Positions 33,354-42,292 of a stretch of DNA of 42,359 bases are shown piece by piece. This DNA comes from Desulfovibrionaceae bacterium (GTDB lineage: Bacteria > Desulfobacterota > Desulfovibrionia > Desulfovibrionales > Desulfovibrionaceae), in contig JAFGBU010000039.1 of NCBI GenBank assembly GCA_016932995.1, forward strand, positions 1 to 42,359, in the 5' to 3' direction. Made by a program: the position numbers and the translations under genes. The notes under the pieces are model-generated. The model worked only from the letters and a program-made list of their open reading frames with translations, was not told where the DNA came from and did no database searches. Positions within the stretch are counted from its first letter, which is position 1. Every line of letters begins with the position of its first letter.

Positions 33354-34508
33354 TTGCCCTGGAACATCTTCCGCAGGCGGCACAAGAGAGACGCCCTGGG
33401 CCAGTCCGGCGCGCAGATCACGCCCCGGACCGGGGTGACGCCCCCGGCCCAGGACACCAAGGCGGCCATTGACGAGCTTTCCCAGGCGGTCAAGAACAAC
33501 CCCGAGGCCGTGGAGATATACCTGGCCCTGGGCAATCTGTACCGCTCCCAGGGCGAGATCGAACGCTCCATACAGATCAGGAAGAGCCTCATTGTCCGGC
33601 CGGACCTGGACAACGACTTCAAGGCCAGGGCGAGCTATGAGCTGGGCCGGGACTTCAGGCGCGCCGGGATCCTGGACCGGGCCGGCGCGGCCCTTGAAAA
33701 GGCCGCGGCCCTGATCGGGCCGAATCCGGCCATAATCCTGGAGATGGCCAAGCTGGCCGCCCAGGGCGGCGACTTCTCAAGGGCCGCCAAGCTCTACTCG
33801 GATTTGAACTGGCCCGTGGCCGAGGCCCACTATCTGGTCCGGCGGGCGGGCGAGCTGTTCACGGAAAACGACGCGGAAAAGGGCCTCAAGACCCTAAAGA
33901 AGGCCCTCAGGGTCTGGCCCGAGTCCGTGGAGGCCTGGCTCGGCCAACTGATCCAGACCTCGCGCTCGGCAGGCCTTAACGAGCTCAAGGAGGTTTTGGG
34001 CGAGGCCCTGGCCAAGGTCGAACGCAACCTGCGTTTCGTGCTCCTGGAGGGCTATCTGGAGTCCATGTTCATCGAGAAGCGCAGGATACTGCTCAAGGAG
34101 GGCCTGCCCCCGGACCCCCGGACCAGGCTGAGCATAGACGTCGATGTGGCCGAGGCCGTGGTCTCGGTCATTGAACGCCAGGCGCCCGATGTCCTGCTTT
34201 CCTACTACGCCGGCAAGGTCCTGCTCTTCTGCGACCGGCCGGACGCGGCCCGGCCCTGGCTGGACAAGGCCCTGATACTTCGGCCCGGATTCTGGCTGGC
34301 CAGGCTCGAGCTCTTTTCCCTGGACCGCGAGGCCCAGACCCTCTCCCCGGCCTTCAAGGAACACTTGGACTTCTTCCTGGAGCAGGCGCGCAAGGTAAGG
34401 CGTTTCGTGTGCACCAGCTGCGGCCTCAAGCGGGACGCGATATTCTTTGTCTGCCCCCGCTGCCAGGGCTGGCACACCATCGCCTTCCGGCTGGAGTTCA
34501 CCCAATAA
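33354..34508 (+). CDS. LapB-like TPR protein with C-terminal zinc ribbon
   Basis: This 384-residue protein has TPR units from about 35 to 310 (for example AIDELSQAVKNNPEAVEIYL, LGNLYRSQGEIERSIQIR, ILDRAGAALEKAAALIG). A rubredoxin-like metal site sits at the end: CTSCGLKRDAIFFVCPRC (about 352-370) followed by GWHT. This matches LapB/YciM, but the N-terminal membrane anchor of E. coli LapB is missing; the start is LPWNIFRRRHKRD. TTG at 33354 follows AGGGGACAGGCG; another TTG at 33297 would not add an anchor. It follows lapA directly, so the pair fits LPS regulation, but position only suggests it. Confidence 0.8.
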   Translation: MPWNIFRRRHKRDALGQSGAQITPRTGVTPPAQDTKAAIDELSQAVKNNPEAVEIYLALGNLYRSQGEIERSIQIRKSLIVRPDLDNDFKARASYELGRDFRRAGILDRAGAALEKAAALIGPNPAIILEMAKLAAQGGDFSRAAKLYSDLNWPVAEAHYLVRRAGELFTENDAEKGLKTLKKALRVWPESVEAWLGQLIQTSRSAGLNELKEVLGEALAKVERNLRFVLLEGYLESMFIEKRRILLKEGLPPDPRTRLSIDVDVAEAVVSVIERQAPDVLLSYYAGKVLLFCDRPDAARPWLDKALILRPGFWLARLELFSLDREAQTLSPAFKEHLDFFLEQARKVRRFVCTSCGLKRDAIFFVCPRCQGWHTIAFRLEFTQ

Positions 34509-34525
34509 CCGAGAGCGCCGCGCCG

Positions 34526-37156
34526 GTGACCGTGGGCACTAAGAAACTCACACCCATGTTCGAGCAGTACCTGCAACTCAAGCAGGACTACCCGGACGCC
34601 CTGCTCTTCTACCGCATGGGCGATTTCTACGAATTGTTCTTCGAGGACGCCGAGACCGCGGCCAGGGAGCTCCAGATCGCCCTGACCTGCCGCAACCCGA
34701 ACTCGGAGCTCAAGGCGCCCATGTGCGGGGTGCCCCATCACGCGGCCGGCGCCTACCTCAGCCAGCTCCTGGACAAGGGCTACAAGGTCGCGGTCTGCGA
34801 CCAGGTCGAGGACCCCAAGTCGGCCAAGGGCCTGGTCAAGCGGGCCGTAACCCGGGTGCTCACGCCCGGGACCGTGGTCGAGGACGCCAACCTGGCGGCC
34901 AAGCGGCACAACTTCCTGGCCGCCCTGTGCTGGGACTCGAACAAGAACGCCGGCGGCCTGGCCTGGATCGACTTTTCCACCGGCCAGTGGACAGGGCTCT
35001 TCAGCCGCAGGGCCCCGGAGCTCTGGCAGTGGGTGCTCAAGGTCCGGCCCCGGGAGCTCCTGCTGCCGCAGGGCATGGAGATTCCAAAGGAGTTCTCCGA
35101 CCACGGGGCCCAGGTCAACGAGCTGCCGGCCGGCCATTTCTTCGACCCGGCCGGGGCCGCGCAGCGGGTGCTCAAGGCCCAGCAGGTGGCCGGCCTGGAG
35201 GTCCTGGACCTGGCCGGCAAGCCCCAGCTGGTCCAGGCCTGCGGCGCGCTCCTGGCCTACGTGCGCCAGACCCAGAAGCAGGACCCGGCCCACCTCGGCG
35301 AATTCAGGCCCCTGAATCTCTCCAGGCACCTGATCGTGGACGAGATAAGCGAAAGAAACCTCGAAATATTCCAGCGCCTGGACGGCGGAGGCGGCAAGGG
35401 CACCCTGTGGCAGGTCCTGGACCGGACCATGACCCCCATGGGCGGCCGCCTCTTGGAGGACCGGCTCAAGCGGCCGTGGAGGGATGCGGAGCCGATCGTC
35501 GAGACCCAGGACGCGGTGGCCTTCTTCTTTGAGCGCGACGGCCTGCGCATGGACCTGCGCGAGGGCCTGAAGGCCGTGTACGACCTGGAGCGCCTGTCCA
35601 CCCGGGTGGTCCTGGGGCGGGCCACGCCCAAGGATTTCGCGGCCCTGCGCCAGAGCCTGGCCGTGCTTCCGGCCGTCCGGCCCCTGCTTAGCGGCCGGGA
35701 CGCCCCGCGGGCCGTGGACCGGATCGCCGAGCGCTGGGACGACCTGGCCGACATGGCCGACCTGCTCAACCGCGCCCTGGCCGACAACCCGCCCCCGGTG
35801 ATCACCGACGGCGGGCTGTTCAGGCCGGGCTTCGACCCGCAGTTGGACGAGCTGATCCAGCTGACCGAGCACGGCCAGGCCAGGATGAACGAGCTCTTGG
35901 AGGCCGAGCGCCAGACCTGCGACATGCCCAAGCTCAAGCTCGGGTTCAACAAGATATTCGGATACTTCTTCGAGATATCCAAGGCCTACAAGGGCCGGGT
36001 CCCGGAGCACTTCATCCGCCGCCAGACCCTGGTCAACAGCGAGCGCTACGTCACTTTGGGCCTCAAGGACCTGGAGGAGCGCATCCTGTCCGCCAGCGAC
36101 CAGAGAAAGCACCTGGAGTACGCGCTCTTCCAGGACCTGCGGCAGACCGTGGCCGAGGCCCGTGATCGCCTGATGATCATGTCCAACTCCCTGGCCTGGC
36201 TGGACTATTGGCAGGGCCTGGCCGAGGCCGCCCGGGAGCAGGACTGGACAAGGCCCGAGGTCCATCCCGGCCCGGACCTGGACATCCGCGCGGGCAGGCA
36301 CCCGGTGATCGAGGCCGCCGTGGGCCGGGCCAACTACATCCCCAACAACCTGCGCCTGGACCCGGACAGGCCGGTCGTGCTCATCACCGGGCCGAACATG
36401 GCCGGCAAGTCCACGGTGCTCAGGCAGGTCGCCCTGATGGTCGTCATGGCCCAGATGGGCTCGTTCGTCCCGGCCGATTCGGCGAGCATGGGCCTGGCCG
36501 ACCGGGTCTTCTCCAGGGTCGGGGCCTCGGACAACCTGGCCCAGGGCCGGAGCACGTTCATGGTCGAGATGATGGAGACCGCGCGCATCCTCAGGCAGGC
36601 GGGCAAAAGGAGCCTGATCATACTCGACGAGCTGGGCCGCGGCACGAGCACCTTTGACGGCCTGGCCCTGGCCTGGGCCGTGGTCGAGGAGCTCTGCGCG
36701 CGCCAGGGCGGGATCAGGACCCTGTTCGCGACCCATTACCACGAGCTCACGGCCCTTGAGGGCGTGCTGCCCGGCCTCCGGAACCTGAACATCGCGGTCA
36801 AGGAGTGGCGCGGGGACATCGTGTTCCTGCGCAAGCTCGTGCCCGGCCCGGCGGACAAGAGCTACGGGGTCGAGGTCGCCAAGCTGGCCGGGGTGCCCAG
36901 GCCGGTGGTGGACCGGGCCAGGGACATCCTTGCGGTTCTCGAAGAAAAAAAGCACAATGCCGGGGCAATCGGGTCCCCGCGCCTTGCGGGCCAGCCCCTG
37001 TTGCCGGGCATGGAGCCCAGGTCCGAGGCCCGGGCCGAGGTCCAGGAGCACCCCCTGTCCGAGGCCCTGCGGGAGCTCGACGTGGACGCCATGACCCCCT
37101 TGGAGGCCTTGACATTGCTGCACAAATGGAAAAAAGACCTCGACGGCCAAGACTGA
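34526..37156 (+). CDS. mutS: DNA mismatch repair protein MutS
   Basis: This 876-residue protein recognises mismatches. The mismatch-binding Phe-Tyr-Glu motif is in RMGDFYELFFED near the start. The ATPase has Walker A GPNMAGKSTV (about 622), Walker B LIILDELGRGTSTFDG, and ATHYHELT. Start: GTG at 34526 is preferred, just after the LapB-like stop; a GTG at 34532 and ATG at 34556 are alternatives. mutL is not in the window. The C-terminal tail is long and has a LSEALRELDVDAM segment typical of MutS end domains. Confidence 0.94.
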   Translation: MTVGTKKLTPMFEQYLQLKQDYPDALLFYRMGDFYELFFEDAETAARELQIALTCRNPNSELKAPMCGVPHHAAGAYLSQLLDKGYKVAVCDQVEDPKSAKGLVKRAVTRVLTPGTVVEDANLAAKRHNFLAALCWDSNKNAGGLAWIDFSTGQWTGLFSRRAPELWQWVLKVRPRELLLPQGMEIPKEFSDHGAQVNELPAGHFFDPAGAAQRVLKAQQVAGLEVLDLAGKPQLVQACGALLAYVRQTQKQDPAHLGEFRPLNLSRHLIVDEISERNLEIFQRLDGGGGKGTLWQVLDRTMTPMGGRLLEDRLKRPWRDAEPIVETQDAVAFFFERDGLRMDLREGLKAVYDLERLSTRVVLGRATPKDFAALRQSLAVLPAVRPLLSGRDAPRAVDRIAERWDDLADMADLLNRALADNPPPVITDGGLFRPGFDPQLDELIQLTEHGQARMNELLEAERQTCDMPKLKLGFNKIFGYFFEISKAYKGRVPEHFIRRQTLVNSERYVTLGLKDLEERILSASDQRKHLEYALFQDLRQTVAEARDRLMIMSNSLAWLDYWQGLAEAAREQDWTRPEVHPGPDLDIRAGRHPVIEAAVGRANYIPNNLRLDPDRPVVLITGPNMAGKSTVLRQVALMVVMAQMGSFVPADSASMGLADRVFSRVGASDNLAQGRSTFMVEMMETARILRQAGKRSLIILDELGRGTSTFDGLALAWAVVEELCARQGGIRTLFATHYHELTALEGVLPGLRNLNIAVKEWRGDIVFLRKLVPGPADKSYGVEVAKLAGVPRPVVDRARDILAVLEEKKHNAGAIGSPRLAGQPLLPGMEPRSEARAEVQEHPLSEALRELDVDAMTPLEALTLLHKWKKDLDGQD

Positions 37157-37173
37157 TTGCAGGGGAACGGACC

Positions 37174-37623
37174 ATGACAATGCATCTGCGCGTAGCGCTT
37201 CTGGCGCTCCTTTCGGCCTGCCTGGTCCTTGGCGGCTGCCAGCTGGGCAAGAAGACCTGGCCCAGGCCGCAGAAGAGCGAGGACCGCTTCTCCTTCGGGA
37301 CCATCCGGGCCGGCCGGGACCAGGGCTGCCTGCTCATCGAGATCGAGATTCAGGGCGCGGCCCAAAACATCGCCCTGGTCAGCGTGCTCTTCGAGTCCGT
37401 GGGCCGGGACCCGGGCGACGGCTGCCCGACCTGCCCGTTCATTCCCAGGCAGGCCACGTCATATTCCCCGGGCCGGGCGGGCTTTGTCTTGTCCGGCAAC
37501 ACCCTGCGCATCACCCACTGCGGCCTGACCCCGGGCAAGACCTACCGCTGGAAGGTCACGGCGGCGAACGTCTATCCGGTCCTGGGGGTCGTTGAAACCG
37601 GGGTCTTTGAACTCGCGCCCTGA
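37174..37623 (+). CDS. Small lipoprotein with Fn3-like fold, upstream of lysA
   Basis: This 149-residue protein has a signal peptide with lipobox LGGC (C22), so it should be lipidated and anchored. The mature part contains two CxxC-like cysteines (CPTCPF) and ends with GLTPGKTYRWKVTAANVYPV, typical of a fibronectin III-like strand pair. ATG at 37174 follows AGGGGAAC. It is 18 nt before lysA, and lipoproteins upstream of lysA are known in other bacteria, but I do not know this family. Confidence 0.8.
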   Translation: MTMHLRVALLALLSACLVLGGCQLGKKTWPRPQKSEDRFSFGTIRAGRDQGCLLIEIEIQGAAQNIALVSVLFESVGRDPGDGCPTCPFIPRQATSYSPGRAGFVLSGNTLRITHCGLTPGKTYRWKVTAANVYPVLGVVETGVFELAP

Positions 37624-37641
37624 TCTTGGAGAAGAAATTTC

Positions 37642-38880
37642 ATGCATCATTTTCAGTATATAAACGGCGAGCTCTTTGCCGAGGACCTGGCGGTCAAGGA
37701 GCTTGCCGCCAAGCACGGGACCCCGCTGTACATCTACTCCACGGCCACCCTGAAGCGCCATTTCCAGGCCTTTGACTCGGCCTTCAGCGGCCTTGAGCAC
37801 CTGACCTGCTACTCGGTCAAGGCCAACTCCAACCTGCACCTGCTCAGGCTCTTGGCCGGTCTTGGCGCGGGCATGGACATCGTGTCCGGGGGCGAGCTCC
37901 ACCGGGCTTTGACGGCCGGGGTCGGGCCGGAGAAGATAGTCTACTCCGGGGTCGGCAAGAAGGCCGAGGAGATCGCCCGGGCCCTTGAGGCCGGGATACT
38001 GATGTTCAACGTCGAGTCCCGGGCCGAGCTCGAGCGGATCAACGCCATTGCCGGCCAGAGCGGCAAGCGGGCCCGGGTCTCCCTGCGCATAAACCCGGAC
38101 GTGGACCCCAAGACCCACCCCTACATCTCCACCGGGCTCAAGAAGAACAAGTTCGGCCTGGACATCGACCAGTCCCTGGCCGCGTACCAGAGGGCCAAGG
38201 AGCTCAAGGCCATAGAGCCCGTGGGCATCGACTGCCACATCGGGTCCCAGCTGACCAGCCTGGACCCGTTCATGGAGGCCCTGGACAAGGTCCTGGCCTT
38301 TTACGAGCGGCTCAAGGACCTGGGCCTGGACATCCGCTACCTGGACCTGGGGGGCGGTCTCGGGATCACCTACGACGAGGAGGACCCGCCGCACCCGAGC
38401 GAGCTGGGCCGGGCCCTGACCGAGGCCCTGCGCGACCTGCCCCTGACCCTGATCCTGGAGCCGGGCCGGGTCATCGCGGGCAACGCCGGGATACTGGTCA
38501 CCGAGGTCCTGTACACCAAGAAGACGCCGAGCAAGGAGTTCGTCATTGTGGACGCGGCCATGAACGACCTGGTCAGGCCCTCGCTGTACGGCTCGTTCCA
38601 CCGCATCTCCGAGGTCGTGCAGATGCACCGGCCGCCGCTGACCGTGGACGTGGTCGGCCCGATCTGCGAATCCGGGGACTTTTTGGCCCGGGAACGGGTC
38701 CTGCCCCTGGTCGAGCAGGGCGAGCTCCTGGCCCTGTTCTCCGCGGGCGCGTACGGCTTCAGCATGTCCTCCAACTACAACTCCAGGCCGCGCGCGGCCG
38801 AGATTCTGGTCGACGGGGACAGGGTGATCGTGGCCAGGCGGCGCGAGACCTACGAGGACCTGATCCGGCTCGAATCCTGA
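37642..38880 (+). CDS. lysA: Diaminopimelate decarboxylase
   Basis: This 412-residue PLP enzyme decarboxylates meso-DAP to lysine. The PLP Lys is K60 in CYSVKANSN. Other motifs: DCHIGSQLT, LDLGGGLGI, EPGRVIAGNAG, and GPICESGDF with the catalytic Cys. Length matches. ATG follows GGAGAAG. dapL (28097) and dapF, if present elsewhere, complete the DAP pathway. rsmE follows by 16 nt. Confidence 0.95.
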   Translation: MHHFQYINGELFAEDLAVKELAAKHGTPLYIYSTATLKRHFQAFDSAFSGLEHLTCYSVKANSNLHLLRLLAGLGAGMDIVSGGELHRALTAGVGPEKIVYSGVGKKAEEIARALEAGILMFNVESRAELERINAIAGQSGKRARVSLRINPDVDPKTHPYISTGLKKNKFGLDIDQSLAAYQRAKELKAIEPVGIDCHIGSQLTSLDPFMEALDKVLAFYERLKDLGLDIRYLDLGGGLGITYDEEDPPHPSELGRALTEALRDLPLTLILEPGRVIAGNAGILVTEVLYTKKTPSKEFVIVDAAMNDLVRPSLYGSFHRISEVVQMHRPPLTVDVVGPICESGDFLARERVLPLVEQGELLALFSAGAYGFSMSSNYNSRPRAAEILVDGDRVIVARRRETYEDLIRLES

Positions 38881-38896
38881 CCTTTGGGGCGAGCGC

Positions 38897-39646
38897 ATGG
38901 CCCGACTGAACTCCTTTTATCTGGCCGGCCGGGACTGGAAAGAGCCTTACTCCCTGGCCGGACCCGAGGCCCGGCACATGCTCGGCGTGCTGCGCACGGC
39001 CGTGGGCGACCAGGTCCGGCTGTTCGACGGCCAGGGCCGCGAGGGCCTGTTCAGGCTGGTCTCGGCGGCCAAGAACCGGGCCCTGCTGGAGCCGGTCGAG
39101 ATCAGCCTGGCCCAGAGGCCCGAGGGCCGCCTGTATCTGGCCTGCGGCTGGAGCAGGTCCGGCCGCAGGGACCTGGTCCTGGAAAAGGCGGTCGAGCTGG
39201 AGGCGGCCGGGATTGCCTTCTGGCAGGCCGAACGCAGCCAGGGAAAGGTCCCGGCAAGCCCCAAGCCGTCCTGGCAAGAAAAATGCCTCCAGGCGGCCAA
39301 ACAGTGCAGAAATCCATGGCTTCCCGAGCTGGTCGCCATCCCCGGCGGGACCGCCGGGCTCATCGCCTTTGCGCGCCGCTTTGAGCAATGCTATCTGATG
39401 TGGGAGTCGGACAAGGCCCTTGACAAGGCCTCGCCCGAGGCGCTGTGCGCGGGCAACGTGCTGGCGGTTGTGGGCCCTGAGGGCGGGTTCAGCGACCAGG
39501 AGGCCCAAAGGCTCCTTGACGCGGGCTTCAGGGCGGCCAGCCTGGGCCGGGGCGTGCTGCGCTGGGAGACCGCGGCCATCCTCTGCCTGGGGCTGGGCTA
39601 CTGGGCCAGGCAGAAGGCCGGAAATATTTCCCGGAGTCCCGGATGA
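38897..39646 (+). CDS. rsmE: 16S rRNA m3U1498 methyltransferase RsmE
   Basis: This 249-residue SPOUT methyltransferase has GRDLVLEKAVELEAAGI-like helices in the middle (here RRDLVLEKAVELEAAGIAFW), and the C-terminal knot NVLAVVGPEGGFSDQEA, then LGRGVLRWETAAI. The expected Leu-Arg-Xaa-Glu-Thr-Ala motif is present (LRWETA). The start ATG follows GGGGCGAG. Its stop overlaps the rarA start (ATGA). Confidence 0.92.
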   Translation: MARLNSFYLAGRDWKEPYSLAGPEARHMLGVLRTAVGDQVRLFDGQGREGLFRLVSAAKNRALLEPVEISLAQRPEGRLYLACGWSRSGRRDLVLEKAVELEAAGIAFWQAERSQGKVPASPKPSWQEKCLQAAKQCRNPWLPELVAIPGGTAGLIAFARRFEQCYLMWESDKALDKASPEALCAGNVLAVVGPEGGFSDQEAQRLLDAGFRAASLGRGVLRWETAAILCLGLGYWARQKAGNISRSPG

Positions 39647-40869
39647 AGCTCGAAATCACTGAAAAACAACCCCTGGCGGACAGGATCAGGCCCAAGGACC
39701 TGGACGAGTTCGTGGGCCAGAGGCACCTAAGGGACAGGATCGAGGCCATCCTGCACTCCAAGAGGCTGCCCAGCCTGCTGTTCTTCGGCCCGCCGGGCTG
39801 CGGGAAATCGACCCTGGCCATGCTCCTGGCCCAGGCCTCGGGCAAGCCCTTCATCCGGGTCAGCGCGCCCGAGGCCGGGCTGACCACCCTGCGCCGCAGG
39901 CTGCCGGGCGTGGAGCTGCTCATCCTGGACGAGCTGCACCGCTTCTCCAAGGCCCAGCAGGACTTCTTCCTGCCCCTCCTGGAGAGCGGGGACATGATCC
40001 TTTTGGCCACGACCACGGAGAACCCCTCGTTCAGCGTCACCAACCAGCTCCTCTCCAGGCTGCACGTGCTCAGGTTCAGGCCCCTGGACCGCGCGGAGCT
40101 GGCGGACATCGCCCGCCGCGGGGCCGCGGACCTGGAGATGAAGCTTTCGGACGAGAGCCTGGACCTTCTGGCCGCCATGGCCGGCGGCGACGCCCGGGTC
40201 CTCTTGAACCTGCTGGAGAACGTCTGGGCCATCCCGGAGGACAGGCGCGACCCCGAGGGCCTGAAACAGGCCCTGCCCGAGGTGGTCATAAGGGGCGACC
40301 GGGACGCGGACAGCCACTACGAGCTGGCCTCGGCGCTGATAAAATCCATTCGCGGCAGCGACCCGGACGCGGCCCTGTACTACCTGGCCTGCCTGCTGGA
40401 GTCCGGCGAGGACCCGCGATTCGTGTGCCGGCGGATGATAATCGCCGCCTCCGAGGACATCGGCCTGGCCGATGTCCAGGCCCTGGGGCTGGCCGTGGCC
40501 TGCCAGCAGGCCGTGGAGTTCGTGGGCATGCCCGAGGGCTACATCCCCATGGCCGAGACCGCCGTGTACCTGGCCCTTGCGCCCAAGAGCAACACGGCCT
40601 ACGCCGGGTACAAGAACGCCCAGAAGGAGATCCGGCACAACGGGTTGCAGCCCGTGCCCCTGCACCTGCGAAACGCCAGCACCGTCCTGCAGAAGGAATG
40701 GGGCTACGGCCGCGGCTACAAGTACCCGCACTCCTTTCCCGGCGGCTGGGCCGAGCAGGACTATCTGCCCGCTGAACTGAGCGGCAGGCAGTTCTACTTT
40801 GCCAAGGATCACGGGGACGAGGCCAGGATCGGGGCCTGGCTGGCCAAGTACCGGCGGCAGAAGAAGTAG
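39643..40869 (+). CDS. rarA: Replication-associated recombination protein RarA/MgsA
   Basis: This 408-residue clamp-loader-like AAA+ ATPase acts at stalled forks. N-terminus: LADRIRPKDLDEFVGQRHL. Walker A is GPPGCGKSTLA (about 49-59), Walker B LLILDELHRFSKAQQD, sensor TTTENPSFSV, and the C-terminal helical tetramer domain includes KSIRGSDPDAALYYLA. DELHR replaces the more common DEIHR. ATG overlaps the rsmE stop. Confidence 0.93.
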   Translation: MKLEITEKQPLADRIRPKDLDEFVGQRHLRDRIEAILHSKRLPSLLFFGPPGCGKSTLAMLLAQASGKPFIRVSAPEAGLTTLRRRLPGVELLILDELHRFSKAQQDFFLPLLESGDMILLATTTENPSFSVTNQLLSRLHVLRFRPLDRAELADIARRGAADLEMKLSDESLDLLAAMAGGDARVLLNLLENVWAIPEDRRDPEGLKQALPEVVIRGDRDADSHYELASALIKSIRGSDPDAALYYLACLLESGEDPRFVCRRMIIAASEDIGLADVQALGLAVACQQAVEFVGMPEGYIPMAETAVYLALAPKSNTAYAGYKNAQKEIRHNGLQPVPLHLRNASTVLQKEWGYGRGYKYPHSFPGGWAEQDYLPAELSGRQFYFAKDHGDEARIGAWLAKYRRQKK

Positions 40870-40897
40870 CGCCCGCAGGCCTCTCAGGGCCCCGACC

Positions 40898-42175
40898 CTA
40901 GTCCGGCCTTTTCCCGTAGAGCTTGCGCCATTCGTCGAGAAACAAGAGGGCCGTGTCCAGGTCGGACAACTCGCCCTGCTGTCGGCGCACGGCCCAGACA
41001 AGGTCCTTGAAGGACACGTCGGCGGGCAGGCCCAGCCTGGCGACCAGGCCCTGGATCTCGCGGCGCAGGTCCTCGGGGAAGTCCGGGGCGAACAGCTCGC
41101 CCGCGTCGCGCGGCCTGGGCCAGTTCGCAAGACGCTCGGACACGAACTCAAGGAGCCGGTCCATTCGGGCCTGGTAGGTGTGCTCCCTGAGCGCCCTGGC
41201 CCTGGCCCTGTGGGCAAAGGCCTCGCGCTCGTCCGGGTGGGCCAGGAAGTAGGCGATCTTGTCCTTGAGCTCCTCGATGGAGCCGAAGGTCGCCAACTCG
41301 TCCTGGTCAAAGGCCTCGGCAAGGAGCTCCCGCCGGTCAACGAGCTGGAAGGCCCCGCAGGCCGCGAGCTCGAAGGTCCTGGGGTTGACGAAGTCCCCGC
41401 TGCCGACCGCCTGCTTGGGATCGACGCTCGAGTGCAGGTTGAGGTTCACCTTGGTGGCGTTGAAAATCCTGACGCAGTCCTCGGTCGAGACCCGGGCCCC
41501 GGCCATCTGGACCAGGGGCCAGAGCACGTGGTCCCCCTCCCACTCCGTGCCCCAGATCCTGAGCCCGAACCCGGTAAGCTCGCGAAAGGCCAGGCGCCTG
41601 TTGGGATATCCGGCGCCCATGAACGACAGGTCAGAGCCGAACCTGCGGGCCTCGGCCGGGGTCAGGTCGAGGGGCCGGTGCACGTCCGGCTGGGCGGCCA
41701 GGGGCAGGTACAGGACATTTTTCTGGCCGATCTCATTCAAGTTTTCGAAGAAAGACCCCTTCTGGATGACCGCGAACACGTCGTACAGGGGCGCGAAGGC
41801 CTGCCAATAGGTGAACAGCCGGCAGTCCTCCACGAACCACATGGCCGTGGCCACCTTGTCCCGGCGCAGGCGCTTCAGGGCCTGGCGGGTCAGGGGGGCC
41901 TGGGCCAGGGCCAGGACCAGGTCCGGCTCAAAGGTCTCGACCTTGGCCAGCACGGCCTGGCTGACCACCTGCAGATAGCTGTTCTGGAGGAACTCCAGGC
42001 GGTCCGAGGTCACCCGGAGGCTGTCCAGACCCTGATACGAAGGATAAAAGTCAGGCCCTTCGAATACTTCCACCAGATGTCCGGCCTGGGACAGGGCCCG
42101 CGAGCAATACCTGCCGATGGGCAGGGACCCGCCGTAAAGAGGCAGAACGACCAATATTCTCAGGCTGTTAGCCAT
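40898..42175 (-). CDS. CgeB-like glycosyltransferase
   Basis: This 425-residue GT-B type protein has an N-terminal Rossmann half (LRILVVLPLYGGSLPIGRYC), an EPDLVLALAQAP segment, and FVEDCRLFTYWQAFAPLYDV. The C-terminal half has DLSFMGAGYPNRR, KVNLNLHSSV and PRTFELAACGAFQLVDRR, typical of the DUF3880/CgeB family with a glycosyl-transferase-1-like domain. Such proteins often add sugars to flagellin or surface polysaccharide. ATG at 42175 follows GGGGTG. It is convergent with rarA, with only 28 nt between the stops, and is preceded by an AT-rich promoter region. Confidence 0.85.
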   Translation of the reverse strand: MANSLRILVVLPLYGGSLPIGRYCSRALSQAGHLVEVFEGPDFYPSYQGLDSLRVTSDRLEFLQNSYLQVVSQAVLAKVETFEPDLVLALAQAPLTRQALKRLRRDKVATAMWFVEDCRLFTYWQAFAPLYDVFAVIQKGSFFENLNEIGQKNVLYLPLAAQPDVHRPLDLTPAEARRFGSDLSFMGAGYPNRRLAFRELTGFGLRIWGTEWEGDHVLWPLVQMAGARVSTEDCVRIFNATKVNLNLHSSVDPKQAVGSGDFVNPRTFELAACGAFQLVDRRELLAEAFDQDELATFGSIEELKDKIAYFLAHPDEREAFAHRARARALREHTYQARMDRLLEFVSERLANWPRPRDAGELFAPDFPEDLRREIQGLVARLGLPADVSFKDLVWAVRRQQGELSDLDTALLFLDEWRKLYGKRPD

Positions 42176-42292
42176 AAACACCCCGAAATTGTCTTATAAT
42201 ATACTGCATTCATGAATCTTTTTTATCAATATTTTGTTTAGACTTTCACGTTTCTTCAAGAAAAAGTTTAGACTTTTTTAAGCATAAATTTT
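42176..42292. promoter_or_regulatory. AT-rich region upstream of the CgeB-like gene
   Basis: The strip is strongly AT-rich for this genome. It has TATATT and TATTAT hexamers close to the start codon on the minus strand and TTGATA about 20 bp upstream of them. An 11-bp direct repeat GTTTAGACTTT lies at 42236-42246 and 42266-42276, exactly 30 bp apart. I cannot fix the transcription start. Confidence 0.45.

Noticed and set aside
34205-37180. 991-residue open frame antisense to mutS
   Set aside because: The mutS protein on the plus strand is certain. The antisense frame is low-complexity and has no ribosome site.
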